Translations under genes and position numbers: made by a program
DNA from: Anthonomus grandis grandis
Taxonomy: Eukaryota; Arthropoda; Insecta; Coleoptera; Curculionidae
Reading direction: 5' to 3'
NCBI RefSeq assembly: GCF_022605725.1
Contig: NC_065556.1
Span: 6,386,001-6,450,000 of the forward strand
DNA: 64,000 nt
Part shown: positions 53,481-64,000 of the stretch, in pieces
Layout of the letters: each line of letters begins with the position of its first letter
Position numbering within the stretch: the first letter of the stretch is position 1
Notes under the pieces: model-generated
What the model saw: only the letters and a program-made list of their open reading frames with translations
Database searches by the model: none
What the model was told of the DNA's origin: nothing

Positions 53481-55346
53481 TTATTTATATTATATGTAGT
53501 AAACGTTATTATTTAATCTTAGGCATATGATGTTTTCATTAAAGATGTTTAGAAAATACACCAAGTGTTTTATTTAAAAGAACAGAGACTTTGCTGGTTT
53601 TATAGAGGTCGCACCGCAAAATTTAATAATAATCTTAGCCTTTAAGAAATCTGCCGCAATTCATCCTGTAACACCCTGTGCGGAATTTTTCCAAGTATGT
53701 TTTTAATAATAATTAAAAGTTTTTAATAATAAAATGACAATTTATGAACAGCTAATGTTGTTATATGTGCTGAATGTATCTGAAAAATTTGTATGCGATA
53801 TCTCATTTTGAAAATATTAATTAGTTTAAAGAATTTATTAAAAGGAAAAAAAATATTAAAAAAAGTTATATTTTATTATGCTATTGCCCATTTGGTTAAT
53901 TTAATGAAAATTAGAATATTTTAAAGAATATAGAAATATTTTATAAAAATTACATTTACAACCCTAGAAATCATAGTCTATATGGCAAATTAAAGGAAGA
54001 TTTTTCTCATGAAATTTGCTTAAAAGCATCTTGGAAAGCTTCGTAACTATTTTATTGTTATATCCTACTCCTTGTCGTCTTAAGAAAAAAACCAAAGGCA
54101 TTATCTATAATCCTATATATAGTAGAAAAACTTTTTTTTGCCAGTTTTACCAATCCACAAACTACACAATTTTATAACTGGTACTAGGATTTTTCTATTT
54201 GTTTACTATAGTTAATGAGGTTTTTGAAAACCACGATAATAAACCAAAACTAAAGTAAATAAAATGTCAATTGCTAATAATTAAATAAGGCATCTGAAAT
54301 ACTAATTTAAGACAGTGCCATTATGGTATATTATTATGCTTACATTAAGTACGAAAAGGATAAATGGGGTAGCTATAACTTAAGCTAATTTAATTATCAT
54401 CAAAAAATTATCTCAAAAAATTATCATCAAAAAATCTATAAAATTTATTCTCACAACTCTTAGAGCTTAAGTCTAGGTCGCCAGTGCAATCAGTCGCTAT
54501 GCTTATTAATAAGGATACGCAATAGTTTTGTTACAGGTAATAGTAAAAAAACGGACAAATTAATTTTAAATTTACGCCGTACTATTTAAGGATTTTAGCT
54601 TTATTGAGTCTCACGGCAATGTTCAGAGATTAACAAGGGTCATCTCTTACTGGACTTCTTTATTTAGTACCCTTGTGGATAGAAGAACGATATGCCAATA
54701 AAAATATTTCTATATAGTTACCCTAGTTATTTTGTTACCACAATTCTCAAAGAGGGTTTAAAAATGCGATAAAATATTTTAAACATTGCGTCAATTTGAG
54801 GAGATAGGGAGATTGTGCGGGTCTTATTGACAGCAATTAGCATGATTGTTAAAATACTTAAAGTTTCTTTCTTGGTCTGTATGTGTCTCATTTAAAATAC
54901 CAAATCGGCATATCCAATTGTTCAACAGCACTTCAGCCAATAAGATTGTTTTTTGATGTAAAATGAGAGAAGCCTTGGGTCAGTTATTTAAGTTATACAT
55001 AGTAACAAGAAAAGGACTCAAATTACGGGACAGTTTTACCTTTACTTTTTAGTTTATTTGAGTGTCACATCAAAGGTTTCAACCACACGACTACAAAAAA
55101 AGGAGTAAACTGTGAACATGTTGCTTCTTTTCTATTGACAATATTCCACACTCTTTTAAACAATCTAACTTGTAATAACAGTATTACTAAAGATGTTAAA
55201 ATTATGTACTTCTGCTACAGGCGAAGAGGGCGTCGCGCGTTTATTACCTTACGTGAAGAAGGGTAGTTTGCAAAATAAGTAATATATTTGCAAATAGAAC
55301 CATGCCCGTTACATTCCCAGGGATAAAAGAAGTTATCAAATGTAAT
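53481..55346. other. Gene-free AT-rich stretch
   Basis: No supported coding sequence. A short tandem AAAAAATTATC(AT)C repeat lies at about 54393-54440. Confidence 0.4.
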
Positions 55347-55351
55347 GCTAT

Positions 55352-55583
55352 TGTTGGCGCTACTTAAAAATTGTTAACCTTGGCAACCGCGCCAAACGCA
55401 CCAGCCTGCTGCTGCACCTCCGACGTTCGAGCCCTCTTCTCCGCTGACCAGCGGTTCGACAACAAGGCCTCCGTCCGATTTATTAACTTTAAGTTATTTT
55501 TAACCGATTTATATGTCCGCCAGCCTTTATATTTTGTATGGAATAAAGTTAATTAAAAACTAAAGTTACAGTCCGTTAGAACA
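55352..55583 (+). repeat. 5' LTR of the BEL/Pao element
   Basis: TGTTGGCGCTACTTAAAA ... CCGTTAGAACA, 232 bp. It carries the element promoter and an AATAAA at 55542-55547. Apparently identical to 61171-61402. Confidence 0.95.
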
Positions 55584-55600
55584 TGGTCCTTCGCGACAGA
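55584..55600 (+). promoter_or_regulatory. Primer binding site
   Basis: TGGTCCTTCGCGACAG directly after the 5' LTR begins with TGG, complementary to the CCA end of a tRNA. I cannot name the tRNA from sequence alone. Confidence 0.7.
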
Positions 55601-55996
55601 TTAGGACTAAAATCGGTGCATTTCTGAACGAAACAAAGCAAGAAAACAAGTTAGTGTATTCGCCGCCGAACAACGACGCCGGGTTTTTTCCACAACGACG
55701 GGCTCGGCGCGAGTTATACGGTCATGGCGGCGCGAAACAATTGGCCTGGTAGTAAAGCAGACGGGGTGAGTCGTTCCTAGTATTTTTGTTTCCTATCCTA
55801 AGGTTAATCCCCTAATCTCTGAGTTCAAAATTTACATGCTAGTTTTTATTGCATAAATTTGTATTAGTTAAACTCTGCTAGTATTTTTTTGGGTGGTCTT
55901 AACCTATAATTTGAATTTATTTGGTCAGCAGAAGGGCTTAATTTCAAGCCAGTATTTATTTTATTTGAGTATTTCAAGTGTTTAATTTATAACAGA
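55601..55996 (+). other. BEL/Pao leader, possible leader intron
   Basis: A CG-rich leader with an upstream ATG (55724) whose short frame leads to a donor-like GGG|GTGAGT at 55766. An acceptor-like TTATAACAG lies just before the gag-pol ATG (55995). If this intron were removed, the upstream frame would not join gag in phase, so 55997 would remain the start. Confidence 0.35.
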
Positions 55997-58900
55997 ATGC
56001 CTCCCGAGGGTTTAACAAAAAAGCGCGCTGGCTTGAAAGTGTCATTAACTGCCTTTATTAAATTCGTAAACAAGTGTAAGGATGAGTATCCGCCAGAAGG
56101 TCTGAGTGACATTCAAGCTTTTAATTTGCAAGAAAGGTTAATAAAACTAGAAAATACCTTTACACAATTTAATGAAGTTCAGACGGCGATTGAGGAGACT
56201 GTTGAGGAGGAAAGCTTACAAGCCGAGTTTAATGAGCGCACTAGTTTTGAAGATTTATATTTTCAGCATCTCGCGATTGCTAAAAGTATGCTTTCTGGTC
56301 CAGATGAGCCTCCCCAACCACCCTCAAACCCAAGTGTTATTCACAGTATAACAAGTCCACAAGTTCCCGTTAAACTTCCAGATATTCCTTTACCTACTTT
56401 CGACGGCTCCTTCGAAACATGGCTTCAATTTCGGGATACATTCGATTCGCTAATAAATAAAAATACAGAATTATCCGAAATTCAAAAATTTCACTATTTA
56501 AGGGCTTCTTTAGAGGAAAGGGCTGCCGAAATCATTAAGGCATTAGAGTTTTCCGAGAGCGGCTATGCAGTGGCATGGAATGCACTTCTGGAGCGGTACA
56601 ACAATCATAAATTGCTTATTCATAACCATTTAAAGGCGATTTTTTCTTTAGAGAGTATTCAAAAGGAATCATCTGCGAAAATTCGAGTACTGGTGGATGA
56701 TTTGAGCAAGCATCTTAGTTCAATAAAACAGTTAGGGCAAGCAATCACCAATTGGGACACGCTTTTAATTTTTATGATTACCTCTAAGCTAGATCAAAAA
56801 ATTAACTTAGATTGGGAAAGATCTTCAGCTAGTACTAATGCGCCCACGCTAGATCAGTTTATTGCATTTCTTAAAAATCGTGCGGATGTATTAGAGACAA
56901 TCGAGTTTAAAGGTAATTCATTAAATCGCGGCAGCGCGCCAAAGCCAGACAAGGAAAGGCATTTTTCTAGAGACAAGCCAGTTAGGTCTTTAGTAGTAAG
57001 CAAATATTCGTGTTATTTTTGTAACGAAAATCACTCAATTTATTCTTGCAAAAAATTTATTGTTTTGCCCATTCCAGAGAGAGCAAATTTTATTAAAAAT
57101 AAAAGGTTATGCATGAATTGCCTTCGCGACAATCACAAGGGTAAAAGATGTCAAGTAGGCCCTTGTAAAATATGTAGGGCGTGGCACAATTCATTGCTTC
57201 ATGTGGATGAAAACAACACGTATTCTTTAAATGACTGTCCAGAGTCAAGTAGTAATGAGCAGACAACTGCTGCTTTAAGCAAGCAAGTTCCTTCGGGAAA
57301 GGGATACGTTTTTCTATCCACAGCTAGAATAAAAGTGTTCGACAAGCAGGGAAGGGGTCATTTCGCTAAAGCGCTGTTAGATTGTGGATCCCAGTCTTCT
57401 TTCATTTCCAAGGAAATGTCAGAACGTCTTGGACTAGAACAAGACGTAGCTAATCTTTCAGTTCTTGGAATAGCCAATATTACTTCCAGTATTCAAAGCA
57501 AGTGTCAAGTCCAAATTTATTCAATGTATAAGGATTTTAAGGCTACTTTAACGTGCTTTATTTTACCAGAGGTAACAAGTATTTCGTCAGCTAGTTTTGA
57601 CTTGCAGCATTTAAATATTCCAGCAAACCTTTACCTTGCCGATCCAGACTTTTTAAAATCGGGTTCTGTTGATATTCTAATTGGTGCCGATCTATTTTGG
57701 AGTTTATTAGGAGAAAGTAAAATATCATGCGGTAAAAATCAGCCATTTTTACAAGAGACAGAGCTAGGGTGGATTTTAGCCGGCATGATAGGCAACTCTC
57801 CTTCTTCCAATGCATCTCCTTATTTGTGCAATTTAAGTACTACTTCTGAGCTACAAAAATCCATTGCCAAATTCTGGGAAATAGAGGAAATAAGCACCTC
57901 CAGAGCTCTTTCTAAAGAGGAATCTATTTGCGAAACTCTTTTCACACAAAGCACCCAAAGAGATTCTCAAGGGCGTTTTATTGTCACTTTGCCTTTAAAG
58001 CAAGCTCCAGACACATTGGGCAAATCCAGAGACCTAGCGGAAAAGAGGTTCTATGCTACCGAGAAAAGGTTGAGTAAAAACAAGGTTTTGCGCGATTACT
58101 ATGCTGACTTTATGGCGGAATATGAAGCATTAAATCATATGACCTTGCAAAAGGAAGATGATTCTAGCAGTTCCGAAATAGAGTATTATATGCCTCATCA
58201 CGGCGTCTTTCGAGAGTCAAGTGTGACCACAAAGCTGCGCGTAGTCTTTGACGCTTCAGCTGCCACAAGCAACGGTCTTTCCCTGAACAATATTCAGCTA
58301 GTCGGTCCAGTTCTTCAAGACGACTTGTTTTCGATACTAGTTCGATTTCGTAAACATACTTACGTCATCTCGGCCGACATCGCAAAGATGTACCGGCAAG
58401 TCTTAGTCGATCCAAGTCAAAGGGCTCTGCAAAAAATATTTTGGCGACCTAATCCCCAAGCTAAGGTACAAACCTACACTTTAAACACCGTAAACTACGG
58501 GCATGCAAGTGCTAGTTTTTTAGCCATTCGATGTTTAGTTCAGTTGGCAAACGAGTGCGAACTTTCTAATCCCGACATCGCAGAGATTATCAAGCGCGAC
58601 TTTTACGTTGATGATCTTTTGTCAGGAGCAGATAGCATCGTACAGGCAAGATATATCTGCCAAAAGGTTACAGAAGTTTTGAAACAAGGATGTTTTGAGC
58701 TGCGCAAATGGCATTCTAATGAGCAAGAAATATTAAATATATTTGAATCTAGTAACCAAATGTCAAGCGAAGTGCTAGAATTTGCTCCTGACGAAAAATC
58801 CAAAACTTTAGGTCTAACTTGGGTTTGCAAAAATGATTTTTTAGTTTATGACGTGCAAGCCGCTCTAGCCGAACGCAAAGTCACCAAGCGAAACGTACTT

Positions 58901-61141
58901 TATTTGACCGCCAGAATTTTTGATCCTTTGGGTCTCCTAAGTCCTTCCACTATAATAGCTAAGATATTCATGCAACGCTTGTGGTCAGAAAAGTTAAAGT
59001 GGGACGATCCATTACCATTATCGCTAGCATCGGAATGGAATCGATTTCGTCAAGACTTAGAAAACTTAAATAAGCTAGAAATTGATCGTCACGTTCTCTG
59101 CAAAGATCCCATAGAGATTGAACTTCATGGTTTCGCCGACGCATCAGAGAAGGCCTATGGTGCCTGCGTTCACCTTCGCTCTGTTGCGCAAGACGGCTGT
59201 ATAACCGTAAACCTTTTATGTGCCAAGACCAAAGTTGCTCCACTTAAAGCTATAACAATCCCCAAATTGGAGCTATGCGCAGCATTGCTGCTAGCTAGGC
59301 TAGCTCACAAGGTTATACAATCCGTAAAGTTAAAGTTCGACAATCTCGTATTTTGGTCAGACTCATCTATCACTTTAGCATGGCTGAAGACTAGCCCAAA
59401 CCTATTAAAGGTTTTTGAAAGCAATCGAGTCTCAGAGATTCAAGGCCTAACTGAAAGTGGCGAGTGGAAGTACGTTCCTAGCCAAGACAACCCCGCCGAC
59501 CTCGCATCGCGCGGTTTACTTCCAAGCCAGTTGCTTAAAACTTCCAGTTGGTGGCATGGTCCTTTATGGTTGTCAGGACCCAAGTCCGAGTGGCCTGCTT
59601 TTCAACATCACGTTCAAGAGCTGCCCGGTTTAAAGCCAGTTAAAACTGTGGCGATGCCTGTTAACATTTTAAAAAATGATTTTCCCTTCGAGCGCGTCTC
59701 AACTCTTGATCGTTTGCAAAGAATTGTATGCTACATTTTGAGATTTAAAAATTTATGTCTTAAAAATTCACAAACCAGAAATTCCATTTCGTTACAGGAA
59801 ATGAATGAAGCATTAAAATGTATTTTATATGCCGCGCAAACACAAAGTTTTCCTGATCAGCATTTACAATTATCCAAGGGTAAAACTTTAGAAAAGAATA
59901 ACAAGCTTAGTGGATTAAATCCGTTTATGGGTAGCGATGGTTTAATGCGAGTAGGCGGCCGTTTAAAATTTTCAGAGTTACCAGTTAATGCCAAGCATCC
60001 AATTATCCTAGATTGTAAGCATCATTTAACTAGATTAATATTTGAAAGGGAGCATCGAAATCTACTTCATCCAGGTCCTCAACTTCTCTTATTTACTGTT
60101 AGGGAACGGTACTGGCCGATCTCTGGTCGAAATCTAGCTCGATCAGTCACTAAAAATTGTTTGCAATGTTTTAGATTCAAGGCTGCCACTATCAGCCCTA
60201 TTATGGGGAATTTACCTTGCGAGCATGTCACGCCCTCTAGTCCATTCCAAGTCACTGGCATAGATTACGCTGGGCCCTTTCTCGTGCGTAGTAGTCGTAC
60301 GAGCCGTAAATATGAAAAATGTTACATAGGGGTATTTGTCTGCTTTTCCACGAAAGCCGTTCATTTAGAGCTTATATCTACTTTGTCGTCCAAGTCTTTT
60401 ATACAAGCTTTACGTCGCTTTGTGTCTAGACGCGGCAAGCCCTCAAAAATATATTCAGACAACGGCACCACTTTCGTTGGGGCCAGTCGAGAGTTAGGTG
60501 AATTTTTAAAAATATCAGGGAACGAGCTAACTAGCCTAGCAATAAAGGAAAATATTGAATGGTCATTTATTCCTCCATATTCCCCGCATTTCGGTGGCCT
60601 CTGGGAGGCAGGCGTAAAAAGCGTTAAACATCACCTTAAAAGAGTTCTAGCAGATGCGCGCTTAACGTTCGAAGAATTCTGCACAGTTTTGTGTCAAATA
60701 GAAGGGATTTTGAACTCAAGACCTCTTTGTCCCATGTCGTCCGACCCAAACGATTTCCTATCTTTAACCCCGGCTCATTTCCTTATTGGAAAACCAATTG
60801 TGGCCGCTCCAGATGAGCCTGTAGAAGACCTACGAAGCAACCGGTTGACCAGATTCCAGTTACTCCAGAAAATCTGTCAGCATTTTTGGCGTCGTTGGGA
60901 ACGAGAGTACCTTGCTGAGTTGCAGCAACGCAGCAAATGGAAGACAAATTGTGGAGCATTGAAGGAGGGAGCGTTGGTCCTAATCAAGGAGGAGCACACT
61001 TCGCCGACTAATTGGAAATTGGGTCGCATCCTCACGGTTCACCCAGGGGCCGACAACATTTGCCGCGTCGCCTCTATCAAGATATCGAGCGGCATTGTGA
61101 AGAGGAGCTTTTCGAGAATCTGCCCACTTCCATTGGATTGA
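55997..61141 (+). CDS. BEL/Pao gag-pol polyprotein, 1714 residues
   Basis: One uninterrupted frame with domains in BEL/Pao order. Gag (about 1-330) has the DUF1759-type block LPTFDGSFETWLQFRDTF. Zinc knuckles follow (about 338-400: CYFCNENHSIYSC, CMNCLRDNHKGKRC, CKICRAWHNSLLH). The aspartic protease has LLDCGSQSSFI near 462, with Gly/Ser variations known in this family. The reverse transcriptase has VVFDAS, TYVISADIAKMYRQV and catalytic YVDDLLSG near 870. RNase H is around HGFADASEKAYGA (1043). The integrase has an HHCC finger (HR..LHPG..., NCLQCFRFKA about 1390) and catalytic core GIDYAGPF, SDNGTTFVG (about 1488), then GGLWEAGVKSVK. A DUF5641-like C-terminus ends the protein. It copies and inserts the element. 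No env-like gene. Confidence 0.96.
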   Translation: MPPEGLTKKRAGLKVSLTAFIKFVNKCKDEYPPEGLSDIQAFNLQERLIKLENTFTQFNEVQTAIEETVEEESLQAEFNERTSFEDLYFQHLAIAKSMLSGPDEPPQPPSNPSVIHSITSPQVPVKLPDIPLPTFDGSFETWLQFRDTFDSLINKNTELSEIQKFHYLRASLEERAAEIIKALEFSESGYAVAWNALLERYNNHKLLIHNHLKAIFSLESIQKESSAKIRVLVDDLSKHLSSIKQLGQAITNWDTLLIFMITSKLDQKINLDWERSSASTNAPTLDQFIAFLKNRADVLETIEFKGNSLNRGSAPKPDKERHFSRDKPVRSLVVSKYSCYFCNENHSIYSCKKFIVLPIPERANFIKNKRLCMNCLRDNHKGKRCQVGPCKICRAWHNSLLHVDENNTYSLNDCPESSSNEQTTAALSKQVPSGKGYVFLSTARIKVFDKQGRGHFAKALLDCGSQSSFISKEMSERLGLEQDVANLSVLGIANITSSIQSKCQVQIYSMYKDFKATLTCFILPEVTSISSASFDLQHLNIPANLYLADPDFLKSGSVDILIGADLFWSLLGESKISCGKNQPFLQETELGWILAGMIGNSPSSNASPYLCNLSTTSELQKSIAKFWEIEEISTSRALSKEESICETLFTQSTQRDSQGRFIVTLPLKQAPDTLGKSRDLAEKRFYATEKRLSKNKVLRDYYADFMAEYEALNHMTLQKEDDSSSSEIEYYMPHHGVFRESSVTTKLRVVFDASAATSNGLSLNNIQLVGPVLQDDLFSILVRFRKHTYVISADIAKMYRQVLVDPSQRALQKIFWRPNPQAKVQTYTLNTVNYGHASASFLAIRCLVQLANECELSNPDIAEIIKRDFYVDDLLSGADSIVQARYICQKVTEVLKQGCFELRKWHSNEQEILNIFESSNQMSSEVLEFAPDEKSKTLGLTWVCKNDFLVYDVQAALAERKVTKRNVLYLTARIFDPLGLLSPSTIIAKIFMQRLWSEKLKWDDPLPLSLASEWNRFRQDLENLNKLEIDRHVLCKDPIEIELHGFADASEKAYGACVHLRSVAQDGCITVNLLCAKTKVAPLKAITIPKLELCAALLLARLAHKVIQSVKLKFDNLVFWSDSSITLAWLKTSPNLLKVFESNRVSEIQGLTESGEWKYVPSQDNPADLASRGLLPSQLLKTSSWWHGPLWLSGPKSEWPAFQHHVQELPGLKPVKTVAMPVNILKNDFPFERVSTLDRLQRIVCYILRFKNLCLKNSQTRNSISLQEMNEALKCILYAAQTQSFPDQHLQLSKGKTLEKNNKLSGLNPFMGSDGLMRVGGRLKFSELPVNAKHPIILDCKHHLTRLIFEREHRNLLHPGPQLLLFTVRERYWPISGRNLARSVTKNCLQCFRFKAATISPIMGNLPCEHVTPSSPFQVTGIDYAGPFLVRSSRTSRKYEKCYIGVFVCFSTKAVHLELISTLSSKSFIQALRRFVSRRGKPSKIYSDNGTTFVGASRELGEFLKISGNELTSLAIKENIEWSFIPPYSPHFGGLWEAGVKSVKHHLKRVLADARLTFEEFCTVLCQIEGILNSRPLCPMSSDPNDFLSLTPAHFLIGKPIVAAPDEPVEDLRSNRLTRFQLLQKICQHFWRRWEREYLAELQQRSKWKTNCGALKEGALVLIKEEHTSPTNWKLGRILTVHPGADNICRVASIKISSGIVKRSFSRICPLPLD

Positions 61142-61155
61142 AAGTGTGGGCCCTT

Positions 61156-61170
61156 TCAAGGCCGGGGGCA
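61156..61170 (+). promoter_or_regulatory. Polypurine tract
   Basis: Purine-rich AAGGCCGGGGGCA directly before the 3' LTR, the expected site for plus-strand DNA priming. Confidence 0.65.
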
Positions 61171-61402
61171 TGTTGGCGCTACTTAAAAATTGTTAACCTT
61201 GGCAACCGCGCCAAACGCACCAGCCTGCTGCTGCACCTCCGACGTTCGAGCCCTCTTCTCCGCTGACCAGCGGTTCGACAACAAGGCCTCCGTCCGATTT
61301 ATTAACTTTAAGTTATTTTTAACCGATTTATATGTCCGCCAGCCTTTATATTTTGTATGGAATAAAGTTAATTAAAAACTAAAGTTACAGTCCGTTAGAA
61401 CA
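61171..61402 (+). repeat. 3' LTR of the BEL/Pao element
   Basis: 232 bp, no difference from the 5' LTR found by eye. AATAAA at 61361-61366 would serve as polyadenylation signal. Confidence 0.95.
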
Positions 61403-61407
61403 GCTAT

Positions 61408-62148
61408 TCCATTTCCTATTTCTAGTTATAATTGAATCCACAAATTTTCACAAAAGATATATAATATTTACGTAATTGTCGCAATTTCTTTTCAACTGTT
61501 GCTTTGAAGATGATCATTTGTTTTTTTCAACATTCCCTCGAATTTGTAAATCTCTTTGTTTTTTTTTACAGTCTCACTCCTTTTGTTCATCTCTGCATTT
61601 TTTATCTCATTCTTATTATTTACTATCTAGTTCCTCTTACTCAAGCTTAACATTAGCCTCTCTCACAATAATTCCATTAACTTCTCACTCTCTATCTTGG
61701 CTTAACTTGTGGTTATATCCTGGTTATATATCTTCTAGTTATCAAAATTTAAATGATGCATATATTTCATAATAGTTATACAAATAAATATTTTTATAAT
61801 TTAGCTTCTCTATCTTATCATTATGAACGTCTTCGAAAAAATAAGAGGTAAAAGGATTGCTTTTAATATGGATCAGCCGCATTACGTAATCGCATCGCCA
61901 GGTTTAGAATCTAGATAAATAAGCAGATCTTATATATTTTTTAGTCCTAACCTAACTTCCACACAATGCGTACTTTAGAATCTAACTAATAGTACTTTTT
62001 AGCTTACATAATAAAGCTTTATACCTTTTTAGTTTTTTTAATTTTTCCTAAAACGCCGGTTTATATGAATATCTACGTATTGAAAAGTACGATATATTCG
62101 GATTTAGTATGTGTAGACAGTTCAGATTCGAGCTAAGCCATAAGCATA
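61408..62148. other. No recognisable feature
   Basis: AT-rich with a pyrimidine-rich stretch (61490-61720). No supported gene. Confidence 0.4.
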
Positions 62149-63437
62149 CACAGAGTGTCCGAGACAAAACAGTCTACTCTGAAAATCATGAAAACAAAAT
62201 TATTTAGTCAAAAACGGCCAGACATGTCAAATATAATATTGAGGGAGATTTTTACTTATGGACAGAAATTTCGTTCCTTTGACGTCATCCTTTCACCCCC
62301 CAGAGCCCTCCCCATGTCAATTTTTTTTTTAATGGGAATAGGGGACAAGCGAAACCTTAAATTAAAGGAAATGTTATTCTCTACATACCCCTATTTTTAT
62401 TTTTTTATTTTATCAATTCGTTCTCAAGAACTAGAAATAAATGTGGATAAAAAAATAACTTAATTTTAAATTAAAAAAAGTATTTGACACCTATTTTAAT
62501 AAATGTTGGAAATAATCTCCGTTGATTTCCATACAAAATACAATTGTTGTTCAAAACGTCTGCGCACATAAGCGAACATTATGGGCGCTATTAACTGACA
62601 TTTGTTCATAATTCTATTTAGAAGTTCTTTAAGGGAGTCAGGCGTTGTGGCAAATACTTTGGTTTTGAAATGACTCTATAAAAAAAAACAAAGAATTAAG
62701 ATCGGGAAATCTAGCAGGCCATTTTACGGTACCTCTTCGGCCAATATATCACCCAGGAAATACATCGTTTAAAAAATAACAAAACTGCATAATGTGGTGG
62801 TGCCCCATTTTGTTAAAACATCAGTTCATTTTCTAAAATCTATTATCAACCTTATAATCTTCCACCCTATCCCTAACAACTTTTAGCATTAAGATTTGTA
62901 TTAACAAAAAAGGTCCAATAATATGATCTCCCAGAATACCAGCCCATACATTAAGTTTTTAAGGTCGGTGCGTATGTGTTTTTCGAAATAAATGAGGATT
63001 AGTGTCGCTCCAGTATCGACAGTTGTATCTATTGACTTCACCATTTAAAAAAGGATGTATTTGTCCGAAATACAGACATTATACAGCAAATTTCTCTCAC
63101 GATTTAACCGATCACTTGAATGCAGGTAACAAAATTGCAAGATTTAAAGTTTTAAAAATGTCAGCTACGTTTATTTATATTTTTTGAGAACGAACTGATA
63201 AAATAAAAATATTTGAAAACTAAAATTACCTTTAATTCAAGGCTTCATTCGAGCTCTATCTCCTAATTTTTTTAATTGATATGGGAATTCTAGGGCTAAA
63301 GAGATGACTTCAGAGAAATGCAATTTAAGTCAATCAATGTCCCCTTCAATATTAAATTGAGGTGTTTGGCGGATTTTGGCAAAACAATTTATTTTTCAAT
63401 AGTTTCAGGGTAAACTGTTTTAGCTCGAACATCCTGT
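62149..63437 (-). mobile_element. Mariner-type relic with very long inverted repeats
   Basis: The left end ACAGAGTGTCCGAGACAAAA (62150) matches the inverse of the right end (ACAGGATGTTCGAGCTAAAA from 63436). Similarity continues, with gaps, for roughly 330 bp on each side (for example TATCAATTCGTTCTCAA near 62410 and its inverse near 63190). TA flanks both ends. The interior between about 62510 and 63050 encodes the second half of a transposase on the minus strand. Confidence 0.65.
62510..63060 (-). pseudogene. Transposase remnant of the long-TIR mariner
   Basis: Minus-strand pieces: GEVNRYNCRYWSDTNPHLF, then NVWAGILGDHIIGPF near 62960-62910. Then QNGAPPHYAVLLFF near 62815-62775, where the second catalytic Asp is Asn, and an RYRKMA..ISRS stretch corresponding to the WP..SPDL region. 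Clearly related to the DUF4817-group transposases at 12.5-13.5 kb and 35.5-36.6 kb (same NVWAGILGD.(V/I)IGPF block). Dead. Confidence 0.65.
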
Positions 63438-64000
63438 ATATACGTTTAATGTACCTGTTCTTGGCCTGAAACTATATGAAAACCAGAGCATCTCGAAGAA
63501 AGTTGTATGCGTTATGGTGATGTGACAGTGTCCGGTGAGTAGGACTTAAAGTCCGCCAACAAACCCGCTTTCCGCCAACAAACCCCGTCATTATCCTAGT
63601 CTCCCTAAGCAGGTGACTTGTCCTCACAATGAAAGAAAGCAAACCTACCCAATTAAATTTCTTAAGTTGCTCTCGTCGCACTTTATGGTTTCTTTCCTAA
63701 TCCTAGTATCCTTTGAGATGCCGTGTCATCCTCTATGCCAAAATTAGGACACAGCAAGCTTGGCACCACGGCTAAGGTTAGCAGATGTCGAGTGACACGT
63801 TAAGACTCTACTTATAACTGCTATGATTCCTCTGTGCCGCGATAGCAGCCGCGCTATCATAGCTTTAGTTGGATTTGATAGCAGCTCTTTGGCATATCGG
63901 TAACAACTGTTCATTCTCCAATTTACTCTAGTCTTTTCCCATGTCTAGTTGTCCAAGATATGAGTTCTTAGTTCTACTTAGTTCAAAGTAGGGCTCGGGG
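63438..64000. other. Unclassified block with higher CG content
   Basis: It differs in composition from its flanks. TCCGCCAACAAACCC occurs twice in tandem at about 63552-63587 and a CGATAGCAGCCGCGCTATC palindrome lies near 63840-63858. No protein was recognised. Possibly the 3' part of a repeat that continues beyond the window. Confidence 0.35.

Larger units (their letters stand above)
55352..61402 (+). mobile_element. Complete BEL/Pao LTR retrotransposon
   Basis: Flanked by an exact 5-bp duplication GCTAT (55347-55351 and 61403-61407), the size usual for BEL/Pao. The two 232-bp LTRs start TG and end CA and look identical base for base. A primer binding site, a single gag-pol ORF and a polypurine tract are in order between them. 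Total length 6051 bp. Identical LTRs and an open reading frame mean a very recent insertion; it may be an active, autonomous copy. Confidence 0.97.

Noticed and set aside
57591..59243. Open frames on - inside the BEL/Pao ORF
   Set aside because: They are antisense shadows of the gag-pol coding sequence.
63820..63870. Second possible Helitron end (CG palindrome followed by CTTTAG)
   Set aside because: The terminal tetranucleotide does not fit CTRR and the hairpin position is wrong.

Overview
The window looks like AT-rich nuclear DNA of an arthropod, most likely an insect. The reasons are spliced genes with GT..AG introns and many animal-type transposon families: BEL/Pao, Ty3/gypsy-like, APE-type LINEs, Penelope-like, Tc1/mariner, pogo, hAT, piggyBac, PIF/Harbinger and Helitron. 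A beetle is a guess from general feel, not shown by any single feature. No bacterial operons, rRNA genes or CRISPR arrays are visible.

Only one convincing host gene is present: a chymotrypsin-family (S1A) serine protease on the + strand. It is split into five exons between 24137 and 51255. Joining them at consensus splice sites gives a continuous 283-residue secreted zymogen with signal peptide, an R|IING activation site and an intact His-Asp-Ser triad. The coding sequence is 852 bp inside a 27 kb gene. Introns 1 (13.0 kb) and 4 (12.9 kb) account for the difference, and both are packed with mobile elements.

Layout. 1-24 kb is a graveyard of decayed DNA transposons (mariner, Tc1, piggyBac, a fold-back element, a Helitron 3' end) and LINE remnants, including an unclassified 17.3-19.9 kb segment between two halves of a LINE. 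24-51 kb is the protease gene. Intron 1 holds a decayed Ty3/gypsy-like pol, LINE pieces, two mariner types and a small THAP-domain element nested in one mariner. Intron 4 holds Penelope-like and LINE pieces and a clear nest: a LINE cut by a pogo-like transposon (43070-48307, TA duplication), itself cut by a hAT transposon (44702-47482, 8-bp duplication GACACTAA). 51.4-55.3 kb carries a PIF/Harbinger relic and a LINE endonuclease piece. 55352-61402 is a complete BEL/Pao retrotransposon with apparently identical 232-bp LTRs, 5-bp duplication GCTAT and an uninterrupted 1714-codon gag-pol ORF. It is the youngest and most probably active element here. 61.4-64 kb holds a long-TIR mariner relic and an unclassified richer block.

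I saw no convincing new multi-gene system. The best candidates for something undescribed are the direct-repeat-bounded segment at 17.6-19.9 kb with an F-box-like exon, the THAP-bearing TIR element at 34507-35213, and the LINE-derived mini-element at 38636-38890. Coordinates of decayed elements are approximate. Family assignments were made by reading motifs, without database searches.
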